Shown piece by piece: positions 40,078-49,260 of a DNA stretch of 64,000 nucleotides. Made by a program: the position numbers and the translations under genes. The DNA is from Acidimicrobiaceae bacterium (GTDB taxonomy: Bacteria > Actinomycetota > Acidimicrobiia > Acidimicrobiales > RAAP-2): contig PKXJ01000018.1 of assembly GCA_003132305.1 (NCBI GenBank), forward strand, positions 130,242 through 194,241. The letters run 5' to 3'. The notes under the pieces are model-generated. The model worked only from the letters and a program-made list of their open reading frames with translations. It was not told where the DNA came from and ran no database searches. The first letter of the stretch is position 1, and every line of letters begins with the position of its first letter.

Positions 40078-41022
40078 ATGAATTCGAAGAGCCCTTGGGT
40101 CCCCTACCTGATGGCGGCGAGCACGATCGCGCTAGGAACAATGACGATGACCACGGCCGCCCAAGCCGCAAATCATCGCACGAGCGCCGTTCCCTACTCA
40201 ATTCGACTCGAGGATCAGTTTCTCGCGACACTTCGATACCTGCCCGTCAGCTTCAAGCCAACGGTTCGCAAAACGACGACGACGACCACCACGACGACGA
40301 CCATCACCACGACGACGACGACGACTTCCACAACTACCACGACCTCAGTCAGTTCAACCACGACGCCGACGTCGACGACGACCACGACCTCAACTCCCAC
40401 AACTACTACGACAACGTTGCCGAAAGCAAAGCGTACGAATCCAACGAAACTGCAAAAAGGAAGGTTCGTGTGGCGATTCGACTCGTTGCCGGCAGCCTTT
40501 AGAGCTCAGTGGCGAGTGGGAACGAACAACGTGATCCTTGAAGGCGCCCTCATGCGGTTTCAATCCGTTCACGGCTTTGGCGTGACGGGACAAATGAGCG
40601 GTGCCAACTGGAAAGCTCTCACCGAAGCAGTCCTCAAGAATCAGAGAGATCCAATGAGTTACAACATGGTCTTGGTCAGCCAGACACTGCCCCAGAGGAT
40701 GAAACTCTACGAAAACGGCAGGGTGGCGTTGACCTCTCTGGTGAACACGGGCATAAGCGCTGCCCCGACGCAAAACGGAACGTTTCCGGTCTACGTGCGA
40801 TACACGACGACGACCATGTCGGGTACCTTGCCTGACGGTGCCTCGTACTCGGACTCGGGAATACCGTGGGTCTCGTACTTTAACGGAGGTGACGCGCTTC
40901 ACGGCTTTATCCGTTCCTCCTACGGCTACCCGCAAAGCTTGGGCTGCGTTGAGATGCCCTTCGCGAACGCGGCCAGCTTGTGGCCCCACACCCCCGTAGG
41001 CACTCTGGTGACCGTTCAATAG
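40078..41022 (+). CDS. L,D-transpeptidase (YkuD) with peptidoglycan-binding-like region and Thr-rich linker
   Basis: HGFIRSSYGYPQSLGCVEMPFANAASLWPHTPVGTLVTV; signal peptide; poly-Thr linker. Confidence 0.87.
   Translation: MNSKSPWVPYLMAASTIALGTMTMTTAAQAANHRTSAVPYSIRLEDQFLATLRYLPVSFKPTVRKTTTTTTTTTTITTTTTTTSTTTTTSVSSTTTPTSTTTTTSTPTTTTTTLPKAKRTNPTKLQKGRFVWRFDSLPAAFRAQWRVGTNNVILEGALMRFQSVHGFGVTGQMSGANWKALTEAVLKNQRDPMSYNMVLVSQTLPQRMKLYENGRVALTSLVNTGISAAPTQNGTFPVYVRYTTTTMSGTLPDGASYSDSGIPWVSYFNGGDALHGFIRSSYGYPQSLGCVEMPFANAASLWPHTPVGTLVTVQ
40273..40413 (+). repeat. Low-complexity Thr-codon tract in the L,D-transpeptidase gene
   Basis: ACG/ACC/ACT codon run (about aa 66-112). Confidence 0.9.
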
Positions 41023-41171
41023 ATTTAGATCCTCGATTCAGATCGACAGCAAGGTAAGGTGTTTCGTTGGTAAGTAAGACTCGATTGCGTAGGGGTGCGA
41101 CATCTCTGCGCGGTGTGGATCCTTGTCCGAGCAACCTGAGAAGGCGCACGGTCACGTGGCTGCAATGGGGC

Positions 41172-42353
41172 CTAGAAGGATGAAAAGCGCTCAAGGTACC
41201 TGCGGAAAAGAGGGTCGACCAGTTGCCACTCCCCAGCCTTTACCTGGACGGCGAGCCCGGCATTTCGTAGCGATTCCAGAGCGCGACCAACCTGCTTGGC
41301 GTCCAATTTCGCGCCGTACGGCGGCTCGGCGCGAGCGATGCGCTGGGCGATTGTCAGAGCATGTGCGCGCATCCCGCGAATGCGTACAATTTCGCTCTCG
41401 TGCGCTGGCTGCTCCGCGCCCATGGCGTAGTCAATGCCCTGGAAGACCTCCGTGGCGTCAACGGTGAATGTCCCCTTTTCGACCGCCGCGACGTGCGACT
41501 GTTGCGCGAGGAGCATGGTGGCGCGCGCCGCACCGCCGGAAGTCTCCAACAGGAGCGCCAGCGCTGCATCAGTGATCGAGGTCTTGTCAGCCTGATAGAA
41601 CTTACGAAGCCCGTCCACCCAGGCGTCGTTCGAGATTGGAGAGAGCGTGAAGAAACCGCCGAACTGGTACATCGCTCGGGTCTTCGAGGCAAAGAGCTCT
41701 CTCATCATGTGCTCGATAGAGCCCGCAAAGACGCAGGTGACGTGCGGAGAGCGCTGCAGGATCGCACGCATCTTCTTGGTTATCAAGTCGGGGTCGCCAA
41801 ATCGGTGACCGGCTGCCTCGATCTCTTGGAACTCGTCGAGGTACAGCACGATGGGACGTCCGTCCGCTACTGCCAGCTTTTCGAGAAGATTTAGGGAGTA
41901 GTCAAATTGGTCACTGGCGGTCTTCTGGCTTCGCAATGGCGTGAAGGCAAACTCGATGTCGGTGCCGAACTCATGCTTCAGTGTTGCCGACATCTGCGCC
42001 GCTTGACCGACCCGAATACTTGCTCGACGCAGAGCTGGAAGTACCTTCTTCACAGCAGGCCGGTTGGAAATGGCGCGTAGAGCGATGAGCTCGGCGAGTA
42101 CCGCCAGGGTTTCCACCGCGAAGAGGTCGACACTTACTACGTACGCCTTTTTCGTTCGCAACTGGGCAATCGCGGCGTCACACACGCTCGTCTTGCCGGT
42201 CCGCCTAGGACCCACAAGAATCTGGTGGTTGCCTGCGATCAACTGCGACACCAGTGAGGCGAGCTCGTCGGCACGCCCGATCAGCTGACTCGATTTGACC
42301 GGACCCTTGGTTGGGAACAGCTCGTGACTTGGTTTGCGGGTGTATGACGACAT
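41172..42353 (-). CDS. Archaeal-type (AAA/STAND-like) ATPase
   Basis: Walker A VGPRRTGKTS, Walker B VLYLDEFQEI, QLIGRADELASLVSQL N-terminus, C-terminal winged-helix-like region WQLVDPLFRRYL. Confidence 0.82.
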   Translation of the reverse strand: MSSYTRKPSHELFPTKGPVKSSQLIGRADELASLVSQLIAGNHQILVGPRRTGKTSVCDAAIAQLRTKKAYVVSVDLFAVETLAVLAELIALRAISNRPAVKKVLPALRRASIRVGQAAQMSATLKHEFGTDIEFAFTPLRSQKTASDQFDYSLNLLEKLAVADGRPIVLYLDEFQEIEAAGHRFGDPDLITKKMRAILQRSPHVTCVFAGSIEHMMRELFASKTRAMYQFGGFFTLSPISNDAWVDGLRKFYQADKTSITDAALALLLETSGGAARATMLLAQQSHVAAVEKGTFTVDATEVFQGIDYAMGAEQPAHESEIVRIRGMRAHALTIAQRIARAEPPYGAKLDAKQVGRALESLRNAGLAVQVKAGEWQLVDPLFRRYLERFSSF

Positions 42354-42390
42354 GTGTCATAGTATAGGACCAAAAGTGTCATAGTGACAC
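42354..42390 (-). promoter_or_regulatory. Operator-like repeats and putative leaderless promoter of the ATPase gene
   Basis: GTGTCATAGT at 42354 and 42376; inverted repeat GTGTCA-TAG-TGACAC 42376-42390; minus-strand TATACT 7 nt before ATG. Confidence 0.45.
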
Positions 42391-42527
42391 GATTAGCGCT
42401 GAAGACTAAACGCCCAAGTATGCCCGCAAACCGTGACATACCAACCAAAACCTCACCTTGCTGCCGTACTCATCCTCGACGGAGAGTTTTTGCCTCATCA
42501 TTGACAAATCAGCGGCGCACGACGTGA

Positions 42528-42671
42528 TCCGCACCGATTGACGCACGTTATTGGCACCGGGCCCACGCCGACGTCAACGCCGCGCGCAACATCCTTCGGG
42601 CCGGTAGAGCCCGGCAGGCACTGCCTACGTCGGTCGAATCTAGGCCACTACCCGGATCTATCACCGAGTAG
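42528..42671 (+). pseudogene. C-terminal remnant of an IS200/IS605-type TnpB (OrfB)
   Basis: Frame reads SAPIDARYWHRAHADVNAARNILRAGRARQALPTSVESRPLPGSITE*; HADVNAARNIL is the TnpB C-terminal RuvC signature; in-frame TGA upstream. Confidence 0.8.
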
Positions 42672-43448
42672 TTCCGCGAGGTCGGTGACGACGACGTCGG
42701 CGCCGTGGGCGCGAAGTTCGTCGGCGTACTCGTGAGTGTCCGCGGTGTCGTGATTGTCAACGCCGACCACCAATCCAAAGTGCCCAGCTCGTCCCGCTTC
42801 GACCCCGGCCAATGCGTCCTCGATGACCACTGCCTTAACGGGTTCGACCCCAAGCTCCTTCGCACCCTCCAGATAGCTGTCGGGCGCGGGCTTACCGGCC
42901 AAATGGCGTTCTTTGACGACGTAGCCGTCAATGAAAGCGTCGAAGAGATCGATGATGCCCGCCGCCTTGAGTGCGGCCTTGGTATTTTCACTGGCCGAGA
43001 CGACCGCGACCTTTATGCCGAGCGAGCGAAGCTCCTTCACGAGCGCCACGGCGCCGTCGAAGACGGCAACCCCTTTGATCTTCATGACCTGGAGGACGAG
43101 GTCGTTCTTGCGATTACCTAGGCCCTCGACGGTACGAGCGTCGGGCGAGTCCGAATCAGCGCCTTCGGGAAGTTTTATTCCCCTTGCGGCGAGAAAGTTA
43201 CGAACGCCGTCCTCTCGAGGCTCGCCGTCGACGTACTTTTCGTAGTCACCCTCCGCATCGAACGGCGCGTACGCTTTACCAGTGCGCTTTGTCTCTTCGA
43301 TGAGAAACGCGTCGAAAGCTTCCTTCCACGCCTCGGCGTGCACCGAAGCAGTCTTGGTCAGCACTCCGTCCATGTCGAAGAGCCAAGCGTCGTAGGCCTC
43401 GATGTTCACCGATGCGGGCGTCAGATCGCGCGCTGGCTTCTCACTCAC
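42648..43448 (-). CDS. Beta-phosphoglucomutase-like HAD hydrolase
   Basis: AWLFDMDGVLTKTASVHAEAWKEAFD, VVSASENTKAALKAAGI, KPAPDSYLEGAKELGVEPVKAVVIEDALAGVEAGRAG. Confidence 0.92.
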   Translation of the reverse strand: MSEKPARDLTPASVNIEAYDAWLFDMDGVLTKTASVHAEAWKEAFDAFLIEETKRTGKAYAPFDAEGDYEKYVDGEPREDGVRNFLAARGIKLPEGADSDSPDARTVEGLGNRKNDLVLQVMKIKGVAVFDGAVALVKELRSLGIKVAVVSASENTKAALKAAGIIDLFDAFIDGYVVKERHLAGKPAPDSYLEGAKELGVEPVKAVVIEDALAGVEAGRAGHFGLVVGVDNHDTADTHEYADELRAHGADVVVTDLAELLGDRSG

Positions 43449-43452
43449 GTCG

Positions 43453-45837
43453 TCACTCTTCGTATTCTTGCCAGGTGATAGCGCTACGGTGCACCGGCGC
43501 TCGTCCTTTGGGCTGACTGGGCGTGGCGATCGGCGTTGGCAGCACTTCGTTCTCGGTCGTGTCGCGCACCACGGGGTGATTCATCGACACGGAGATCGCC
43601 GTATCGAAGTGCGTCAGATCAAGGGGCGCACCTTCTTTCAGCGTGTACGTGGTGGTGGCTGGCGTCGTTTCGACCCGGAGACGTCGGCCACGAAACATCA
43701 CGTTGAACGCCAGTCGGGTGATGCCTTCGGGCAGCCGAGGAGCGAACTTGAGCGAGTCATTCCATTCGCGCAAGCCGCCTAGACCGGCGACCAGGGCAAT
43801 CCAGGTTCCGGCCAGCGAGGCCACGTGCAGACCATCACGAGTGTTGTGCTCGAGGTCGTCCAGGTCCATGAAGGCCGCTTCAGCCAGGTAGTCGTGGGCC
43901 AGGCCGAGATAGCCAACCTCGGCCGCCACGACCGCCTGGATGCAGGCCGACAACGACGAGTCGCGCACGGTGAGTCGTTCGTAGTATTCGAAGTTGAGCT
44001 TTTTCTGCTCGGCCGTGAAGGCGTCCCCTCGTAGGTACATCGCCATCACCAAGTCGGCCTGCTTAACAACTTGTTTGCGGTACAAGTCAAAGTACGGAAA
44101 GTGCAAGAGCAACGGGTACTCTTCTTTGCTCGTCCCAGCAAAGTCCCAGAGTTGGTGTTCCGTGAACCGTTCGGACTGAGAGTGGACACCAAGGATGTGA
44201 TCGAAGGGAATGACCACGCACTCGGCCGCACCTCGCCAGTCCGCAATCTCCTCGTCGTCGACGTTCAGTGGCCCGGCCGCTTCGGGGTTTCGTTCAACAA
44301 TGTCGGCGGCGGCTCGCAGATTCCGTTGGGCCATGAGGTTGGTGTAAATATTGTTGTCGGTGATCGCGCTGTACTCGTTGGGGCCCGTCACTCCGTCGAT
44401 TCGAAATCCCCCGTGAAGGTCGAAGTGACCGAGAGAGCGCCAGAGCCGGGCGGTGTGGACGAGTAGATCAAGAGCGACGTTGACTTCGAATGCTTCGTCG
44501 CCGGTGACGTGAAGGTACCGGATGACGGCGTCGGCAATGTCGGCGCCCACGTGAAACCCCGCCGTCCCCGCCGGCCAGTACGCCGAACACTCGGATCCCG
44601 TGATCGTGCGCCACGGGAACGCCGCCCCCTTCAAACCCAACAGGTTCGCCCGATGGAGCGCCAGCGAGAGCGTGTCGTAGCGCCACGAGAGAGCGTGGGC
44701 CGTGACTTCGGGCATCGTGTAACTAAACACCGTGAGGACGTAGCTCTCGGTATCCCAAAATGCGTGCCCGTCGTAGCCCGTGCCCGTCAATCCCTTGGCG
44801 GCGATGGCCCGGCGCTCACTTCGAGCTCCCGATTGGAGCACGTGAAACAGTGAGAAGCGTGCCGCCTGTTGGATCTCGTCATCGCCATCGATCTCAACGT
44901 CGGCCCGCTTCCAGAAATCGTCCAAGTACTCTCGTTGCTCACTGAGCAGACCGTCCCACCCGGTTTGGCGGGCCACGGTGAGCGCGGCGTCGACTTGGTC
45001 GCGCAGCGCCTCCTTGGATCGTTGCGCCGACCAACCGTAGGTGACGTACTTGACGATACGCAGACACTCCCCTGGTTCGAGCGCGACAGTCACCGTTACT
45101 CGACCGAGGTCGGCGAAACTCTCGGACGAAACTTGCGTACCGGACGGCCCCTCCACCAAGTGATCCATGGCCGCAGCCATCGTCAACTTGCTGTGCTTGG
45201 TGCGATGCACGAGTTCGGCCAAGGCCCCGTCGTTGGCGTGCATTCTCGAGCGCCACGGCGAGTTGAGCACTGACGAAACGCGCGGATCGCCAACCGCGGG
45301 AGGCGGCGACTCATTAGCGACCAGTTCAGACTGCACGACGAGGCGCACCGGGTCATCGATCGCTTCGACCTCGTAATAGATGGCCGCCACCGAGCGTTGA
45401 ACCAGCGACACGAGGCGCGTCGTGGTCACTCGAACTCTTCGATTGGACGGGGAGGTCCACTCGGCGCGACGATGCAGCACGCCAGCACGAAAATCGAGGA
45501 GGCGTTCGTGACTGTGCAGTTCGCCGTAGCGCACGTCGAACGGTTCGTCGTCGACGAGAAGACGAATCAGTTTGCCGTCGGTCACGTTGATCATGACTTG
45601 GTCACTGACGGGGTACCCGTAGCCCCCTTCGGCGTACGGAAGTGGTCGTACTTCGTGGACGCCGTTCAGATAAGAGCCAGTGAGACCGTTCGGATCTCCT
45701 TCATCGAGATTTCCGCGCCAACCAATATGCCCATTCGACAGCGCAAACAGCGACTCGCTTTGCGCCAAGATGTCGAGATCCAGTTCAGTTTCGCGCAGAC
45801 ACCAAGGTTCGACCGGGAAGGCCGGGTGATCAATCAT
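43453..45837 (-). CDS. Glycoside hydrolase family 65 (disaccharide phosphorylase/hydrolase)
   Basis: Long ORF; FWDTESYVLTVFSYTMPEVTAHALSWRYDTL, GVTGPNEYSAITDNNIYTNLMAQRNLR, KQADLVMAMYL. Confidence 0.94.
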   Translation of the reverse strand: MIDHPAFPVEPWCLRETELDLDILAQSESLFALSNGHIGWRGNLDEGDPNGLTGSYLNGVHEVRPLPYAEGGYGYPVSDQVMINVTDGKLIRLLVDDEPFDVRYGELHSHERLLDFRAGVLHRRAEWTSPSNRRVRVTTTRLVSLVQRSVAAIYYEVEAIDDPVRLVVQSELVANESPPPAVGDPRVSSVLNSPWRSRMHANDGALAELVHRTKHSKLTMAAAMDHLVEGPSGTQVSSESFADLGRVTVTVALEPGECLRIVKYVTYGWSAQRSKEALRDQVDAALTVARQTGWDGLLSEQREYLDDFWKRADVEIDGDDEIQQAARFSLFHVLQSGARSERRAIAAKGLTGTGYDGHAFWDTESYVLTVFSYTMPEVTAHALSWRYDTLSLALHRANLLGLKGAAFPWRTITGSECSAYWPAGTAGFHVGADIADAVIRYLHVTGDEAFEVNVALDLLVHTARLWRSLGHFDLHGGFRIDGVTGPNEYSAITDNNIYTNLMAQRNLRAAADIVERNPEAAGPLNVDDEEIADWRGAAECVVIPFDHILGVHSQSERFTEHQLWDFAGTSKEEYPLLLHFPYFDLYRKQVVKQADLVMAMYLRGDAFTAEQKKLNFEYYERLTVRDSSLSACIQAVVAAEVGYLGLAHDYLAEAAFMDLDDLEHNTRDGLHVASLAGTWIALVAGLGGLREWNDSLKFAPRLPEGITRLAFNVMFRGRRLRVETTPATTTYTLKEGAPLDLTHFDTAISVSMNHPVVRDTTENEVLPTPIATPSQPKGRAPVHRSAITWQEYEE

Positions 45838-46155
45838 GACGTGGCGTCAGCGCAAAGCTCGTCAAGCCACTCAAATTCCTTGAACCGCCGATCTGCGGAA
45901 GCTTCACCGGGTCCTCCAATAGTCTGGAGTTGACACCCGCGGGGACTTCGATCCTTCGAGATAGTGAAACGGGTTGGTACTCACTATTTTCCAAAAGCAA
46001 ACTTCCCGTCTCTTTGTAGAATGTGGCGCGACGACGTCTCGTTGGCGGCAGATCGTTCAAACCCGTAGGACCAGCCCACTGCGTGGTGAGCGAACTTCGT
46101 AACTCGAGATGGCAGGCGTGGCCTTTCGAGAGATCTCGCAACTCATCCGAAGTCG

Positions 46156-46482
46156 TTAGAGGGTGAATCCGCCTTCGGGCGGAGTCTCGCCCTCTTTAGC
46201 GGCTCCGGTGGCGGGCTCGACTGAATCCGTTGCGTCGAGGGGACCGCTTTCGGTCTCGAGCTTCGTCAACTCGGCTACCAGTCGATCAATCTCACTAGAA
46301 GTATCGCCAGTAGCGCTTCCCGAGCGTTGCGCGTACACGGCCGCGCCCAGGTCGCGCAACAGACCGTCCGCGCGACGTTTCGCTTGCACGTCACCGATCT
46401 TGGACTGTCCCGCCTTGCCCGCCTCTTGAGCTTTCTGAGCGAGTTGAGCCGCCTGTGCCTTCATTTTGTCCATCAGAGCCAT
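46156..46482 (-). CDS. Small Ala/Gln/Lys-rich helical hypothetical protein
   Basis: MALMDKMKAQAAQLAQKAQEAGKAGQSKIGDVQAKRRADGLLRDLGAAVYAQR..., co-directional with AIM24 gene. Confidence 0.65.
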   Translation of the reverse strand: MALMDKMKAQAAQLAQKAQEAGKAGQSKIGDVQAKRRADGLLRDLGAAVYAQRSGSATGDTSSEIDRLVAELTKLETESGPLDATDSVEPATGAAKEGETPPEGGFTL

Positions 46483-46500
46483 ACTTCACCTGCTTTCTAT

Positions 46501-47307
46501 CTAGAGTCGACCGAGGAGTCCCTGGCGCAATGGATTTGAATCACTCTGGTCCTGGTGCTCGTCATCTTCGAACTCGCGGTGCAACGTTGACTGAAGTATG
46601 ACAGGTCCGTCACCTGAAAGGGTTACGAGATTGATACCGGAACCACCAAAGGCCGCGGTCATGATGGTTTGCGCGTTCAAGGCACCCACGCGTTCAACGC
46701 TAAAGGCGACCGAATCCGCGAAAGCCACGACCGCCCCGCCGTGGACTTGAAGTTTCCCGCCGTAGTCGGAGGGATTGAGCTCGAGCAGACTGCCTCCACC
46801 ACCGAGTACTACGGTGCCGGTCCCGGTGAAGTGCTCGAATATGAAGCCATTGTGCGAACGACGACCGAGAGTGAATCCCGTGAAGTCGATGTCGTACTTG
46901 ACACTCGCCTCGGCGCAGATAAAGGCGCGGCTCTCCGCGCGCCAACCGGTCGTGCCGTCGAGTTCGATGACGTGTACTTGGCCGGGTACCTCACCGGCGA
47001 ATGATACGAGTCCCGATCCGCCCGATGGCTTGAACCACTGGAAGGCGAGACTCTGTCCCGCGAGGGCCCGTTTTCCCACCTCGGTCGCCGTCGCCACGAC
47101 TGATTTCAAAAACCCGCCGCTACTCTTCTTCGCTTCCTGGTTCGCCGCATCCGCTTCGCCACCCGGCACCGACAGGCGCGTCTCAATCGAGACGTTGGTG
47201 GTCTTCCAGCGGAATTTTGTCGCGTCCGCGAACATCGATTGATCGGCGTCAAGTTGGCAGGTTATATTCTGCGCAAACTCACCGCTTACTTTGCACGTAA
47301 TGGCCAT
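46501..47307 (-). CDS. AIM24 family protein
   Basis: GEVPGQVHVIELDGTTGWRAESRAFICAEASVKYDIDFTG, GTGTVVLGGGGSLLELNPSDYGGKLQVHGGAVVAF. Confidence 0.82.
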   Translation of the reverse strand: MAITCKVSGEFAQNITCQLDADQSMFADATKFRWKTTNVSIETRLSVPGGEADAANQEAKKSSGGFLKSVVATATEVGKRALAGQSLAFQWFKPSGGSGLVSFAGEVPGQVHVIELDGTTGWRAESRAFICAEASVKYDIDFTGFTLGRRSHNGFIFEHFTGTGTVVLGGGGSLLELNPSDYGGKLQVHGGAVVAFADSVAFSVERVGALNAQTIMTAAFGGSGINLVTLSGDGPVILQSTLHREFEDDEHQDQSDSNPLRQGLLGRL

Positions 47308-47441
47308 GTCTCACCTCGTCACCGCAGAATAGTCCGAAGCGTTGCTATCTTTCAAACGTAACTGGATGGAGGTTCGTGGCGTTTGTCGGAAGATCAACAC
47401 TGAACTCCTCCCGTGGTTCCACATCCCCCAAAGTAGAGTGC

Positions 47442-48515
47442 TCAGCCACAGCTCTGCGCGTACGCGGGAGTTCGCGGTTGTCGGGCTTGACCAGAGTTGG
47501 GATTAACCATCAAACACGATTCGTCAACCGCGACGAACTGGCTGGCGGGAATCTGCTTTAGCTGATCGACTTCGCTCGCCGACCATCGGGTGTCGGCCGT
47601 CCCTTGGAAGTACCAGTCGCTGCCGTTATCGGCCACGATCAGTCCGTACGTTTTCATCGTCTTGAGGACGGTTTGACAGAACGAAGTGCAGGTCGAAGCG
47701 GGCAGCGAAAACGATGAGTTCAGTCGAAAGCGAGCGCCCATGGGCGGGCAGTTGGTGTTGGACTGTCCCGCTTCGTGTCGGGCGGGCCAGAGGTAGGACT
47801 GCTGCGTGCACTGGGCCGTGAAACGAATCGCGTGATTCATCGCACTCGACGCGACTTCGTCGTAGTTGACGAGGCCCGCAAGAATCGGCAGACCCGCGGC
47901 GTCGGCCGAGGTGAAGCCGGCCGGTCGAAGCGCGTTCGAGTTAAGGTTCCAGATCGCCCCGGATCCCGCGTCGGATCGGCCCCTAGCTCGATAGTGCGTG
48001 TCGAACGTTTCGAAAAGCGTGCACGCGGCGGAAGTTGCTGATCTTGTGGGATCGACCATGATCGCGTGACGATCGGAGCCACCTTCGATGGGGGTATTCG
48101 CCGCGAGTGGGTAGGCACCCCGGTTGCTCTCCGAGGCGTAGAGAAACGTGATACGGGTGAAGGCCGTTCGCGCGGGAACGATAACCCAAGGGATCCCGTA
48201 GGGCTTCTTAGGGTTCGACGAAGGTCCGTAGTCCGGGTGCAGCAGCGTGGTCGACGCGCCCATAGAACTGAGCCAAGTCGCGCTGTTGGAATCGACCGGG
48301 AGTCCGGTGACTGGAGTGTTCCACACGTTGTCCGCTGGAAAGACGGGACACTTCGTTCGGGGCAACGTCGAGCTCGACGACGGCTCATCGTGATAAGACG
48401 CCGCGCTCGTGTGGCGGGTCAATGCCGAAGCGATGGGCGCGTTGAGGGCAGTCGTACCAATGAGCACCATCGCGCACGCGGCAACGACCACGCGCGGTGC
48501 GCTACGCGCGATCAT
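47442..48515 (-). CDS. Secreted hypothetical protein
   Basis: Signal peptide; KCPVFPADNVWNTPVTGLPVDSNS; Cys-containing exported protein. Confidence 0.75.
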   Translation of the reverse strand: MIARSAPRVVVAACAMVLIGTTALNAPIASALTRHTSAASYHDEPSSSSTLPRTKCPVFPADNVWNTPVTGLPVDSNSATWLSSMGASTTLLHPDYGPSSNPKKPYGIPWVIVPARTAFTRITFLYASESNRGAYPLAANTPIEGGSDRHAIMVDPTRSATSAACTLFETFDTHYRARGRSDAGSGAIWNLNSNALRPAGFTSADAAGLPILAGLVNYDEVASSAMNHAIRFTAQCTQQSYLWPARHEAGQSNTNCPPMGARFRLNSSFSLPASTCTSFCQTVLKTMKTYGLIVADNGSDWYFQGTADTRWSASEVDQLKQIPASQFVAVDESCLMVNPNSGQARQPRTPAYAQSCG

Positions 48516-48662
48516 CAGAGCGAGTCGGGTGAGAGGACGCCATCACGAGAAGGCGGACCGTTCGATCAGGGCCCGGAGTGGTTCGACGTACTCGCGCTCG
48601 GTACGCAGGTACGAGCCTCGGATCACGGTCCCCGCGCGGATGCGAAAATCATCGAGTCCCGC

Positions 48663-48697
48663 GTCCACGAACGCGGCGCATCGCCGCGTTCGTGGAC
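48663..48697. terminator. Strong hairpin
   Basis: Perfect 16-bp arms gtccacgaacgcggcg / cgccgcgttcgtggac with 3-nt loop. Confidence 0.6.
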
Positions 48698-48749
48698 ACA
48701 ATTTGACACGGCCACGACGTCGCCAAATCTCTTGGTCTAGCTTCAGGCT

Positions 48750-48971
48750 TCAATCGTCGTTGGGTTCACTCGAATCCGTGGCGCCATCGATCATTCGTCT
48801 CAAGTTCTTTAGGCGCCTTTTCTCGATCCGCGCGATATCGATTCGACTCTTCCTTTTCGAAAGTGCCACACTTTCTTCGAAGCTGCGATCCATCTCAATT
48901 TTCGAGTTCGCCCCATCGCTTTGGTCACCTTGAGCGTCATCAGTTTCGCCATCCAATGGCTCTGTGGGCAT
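48750..48971 (-). CDS. Small charged hypothetical protein
   Basis: MPTEPLDGETDDAQGDQSDGANSKIEMDRSFEESVALSKRKSRIDIARIEKRRLKNLRRMIDGATDSSEPNDD; hairpin just downstream. Confidence 0.45.
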   Translation of the reverse strand: MPTEPLDGETDDAQGDQSDGANSKIEMDRSFEESVALSKRKSRIDIARIEKRRLKNLRRMIDGATDSSEPNDD

Positions 48972-49260
48972 TACACGCTCCTCATTCAGTGAGTCCGTCA
49001 GTCGATAACTGAATGCTACGAGACAATTCCATCTATTTGCGTGAGGATTAATCCCCGGAAGAGATGTCCCCGGGCTTGGAAACTCAGGTTTCCCCTTGAT
49101 AACTGGAAAACGGCTTCCCGTAAGAATCCCCGGTCCACCGTTAGTCCAGCACCAATCGAACTGGAGATAGCAACGGCGAGACTACCTCGAGAACGGATCT
49201 CGTCGACCAGCGCTCGCGGCGCAGGTCGCTCGTCACCCAACGCGCCGCGAGTCGCGCGAA

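Noticed and set aside
40215-40400. Poly-Val ORF on the - strand and the Asp/His-rich + ORF 40071..40502
   Set aside because: Alternative-frame readings of the L,D-transpeptidase Thr tract.
45830-46141. 103-aa minus-strand ORF upstream of the GH65 gene
   Set aside because: Overlaps the GH65 start by a few bases and has no recognisable motif; more likely upstream region.
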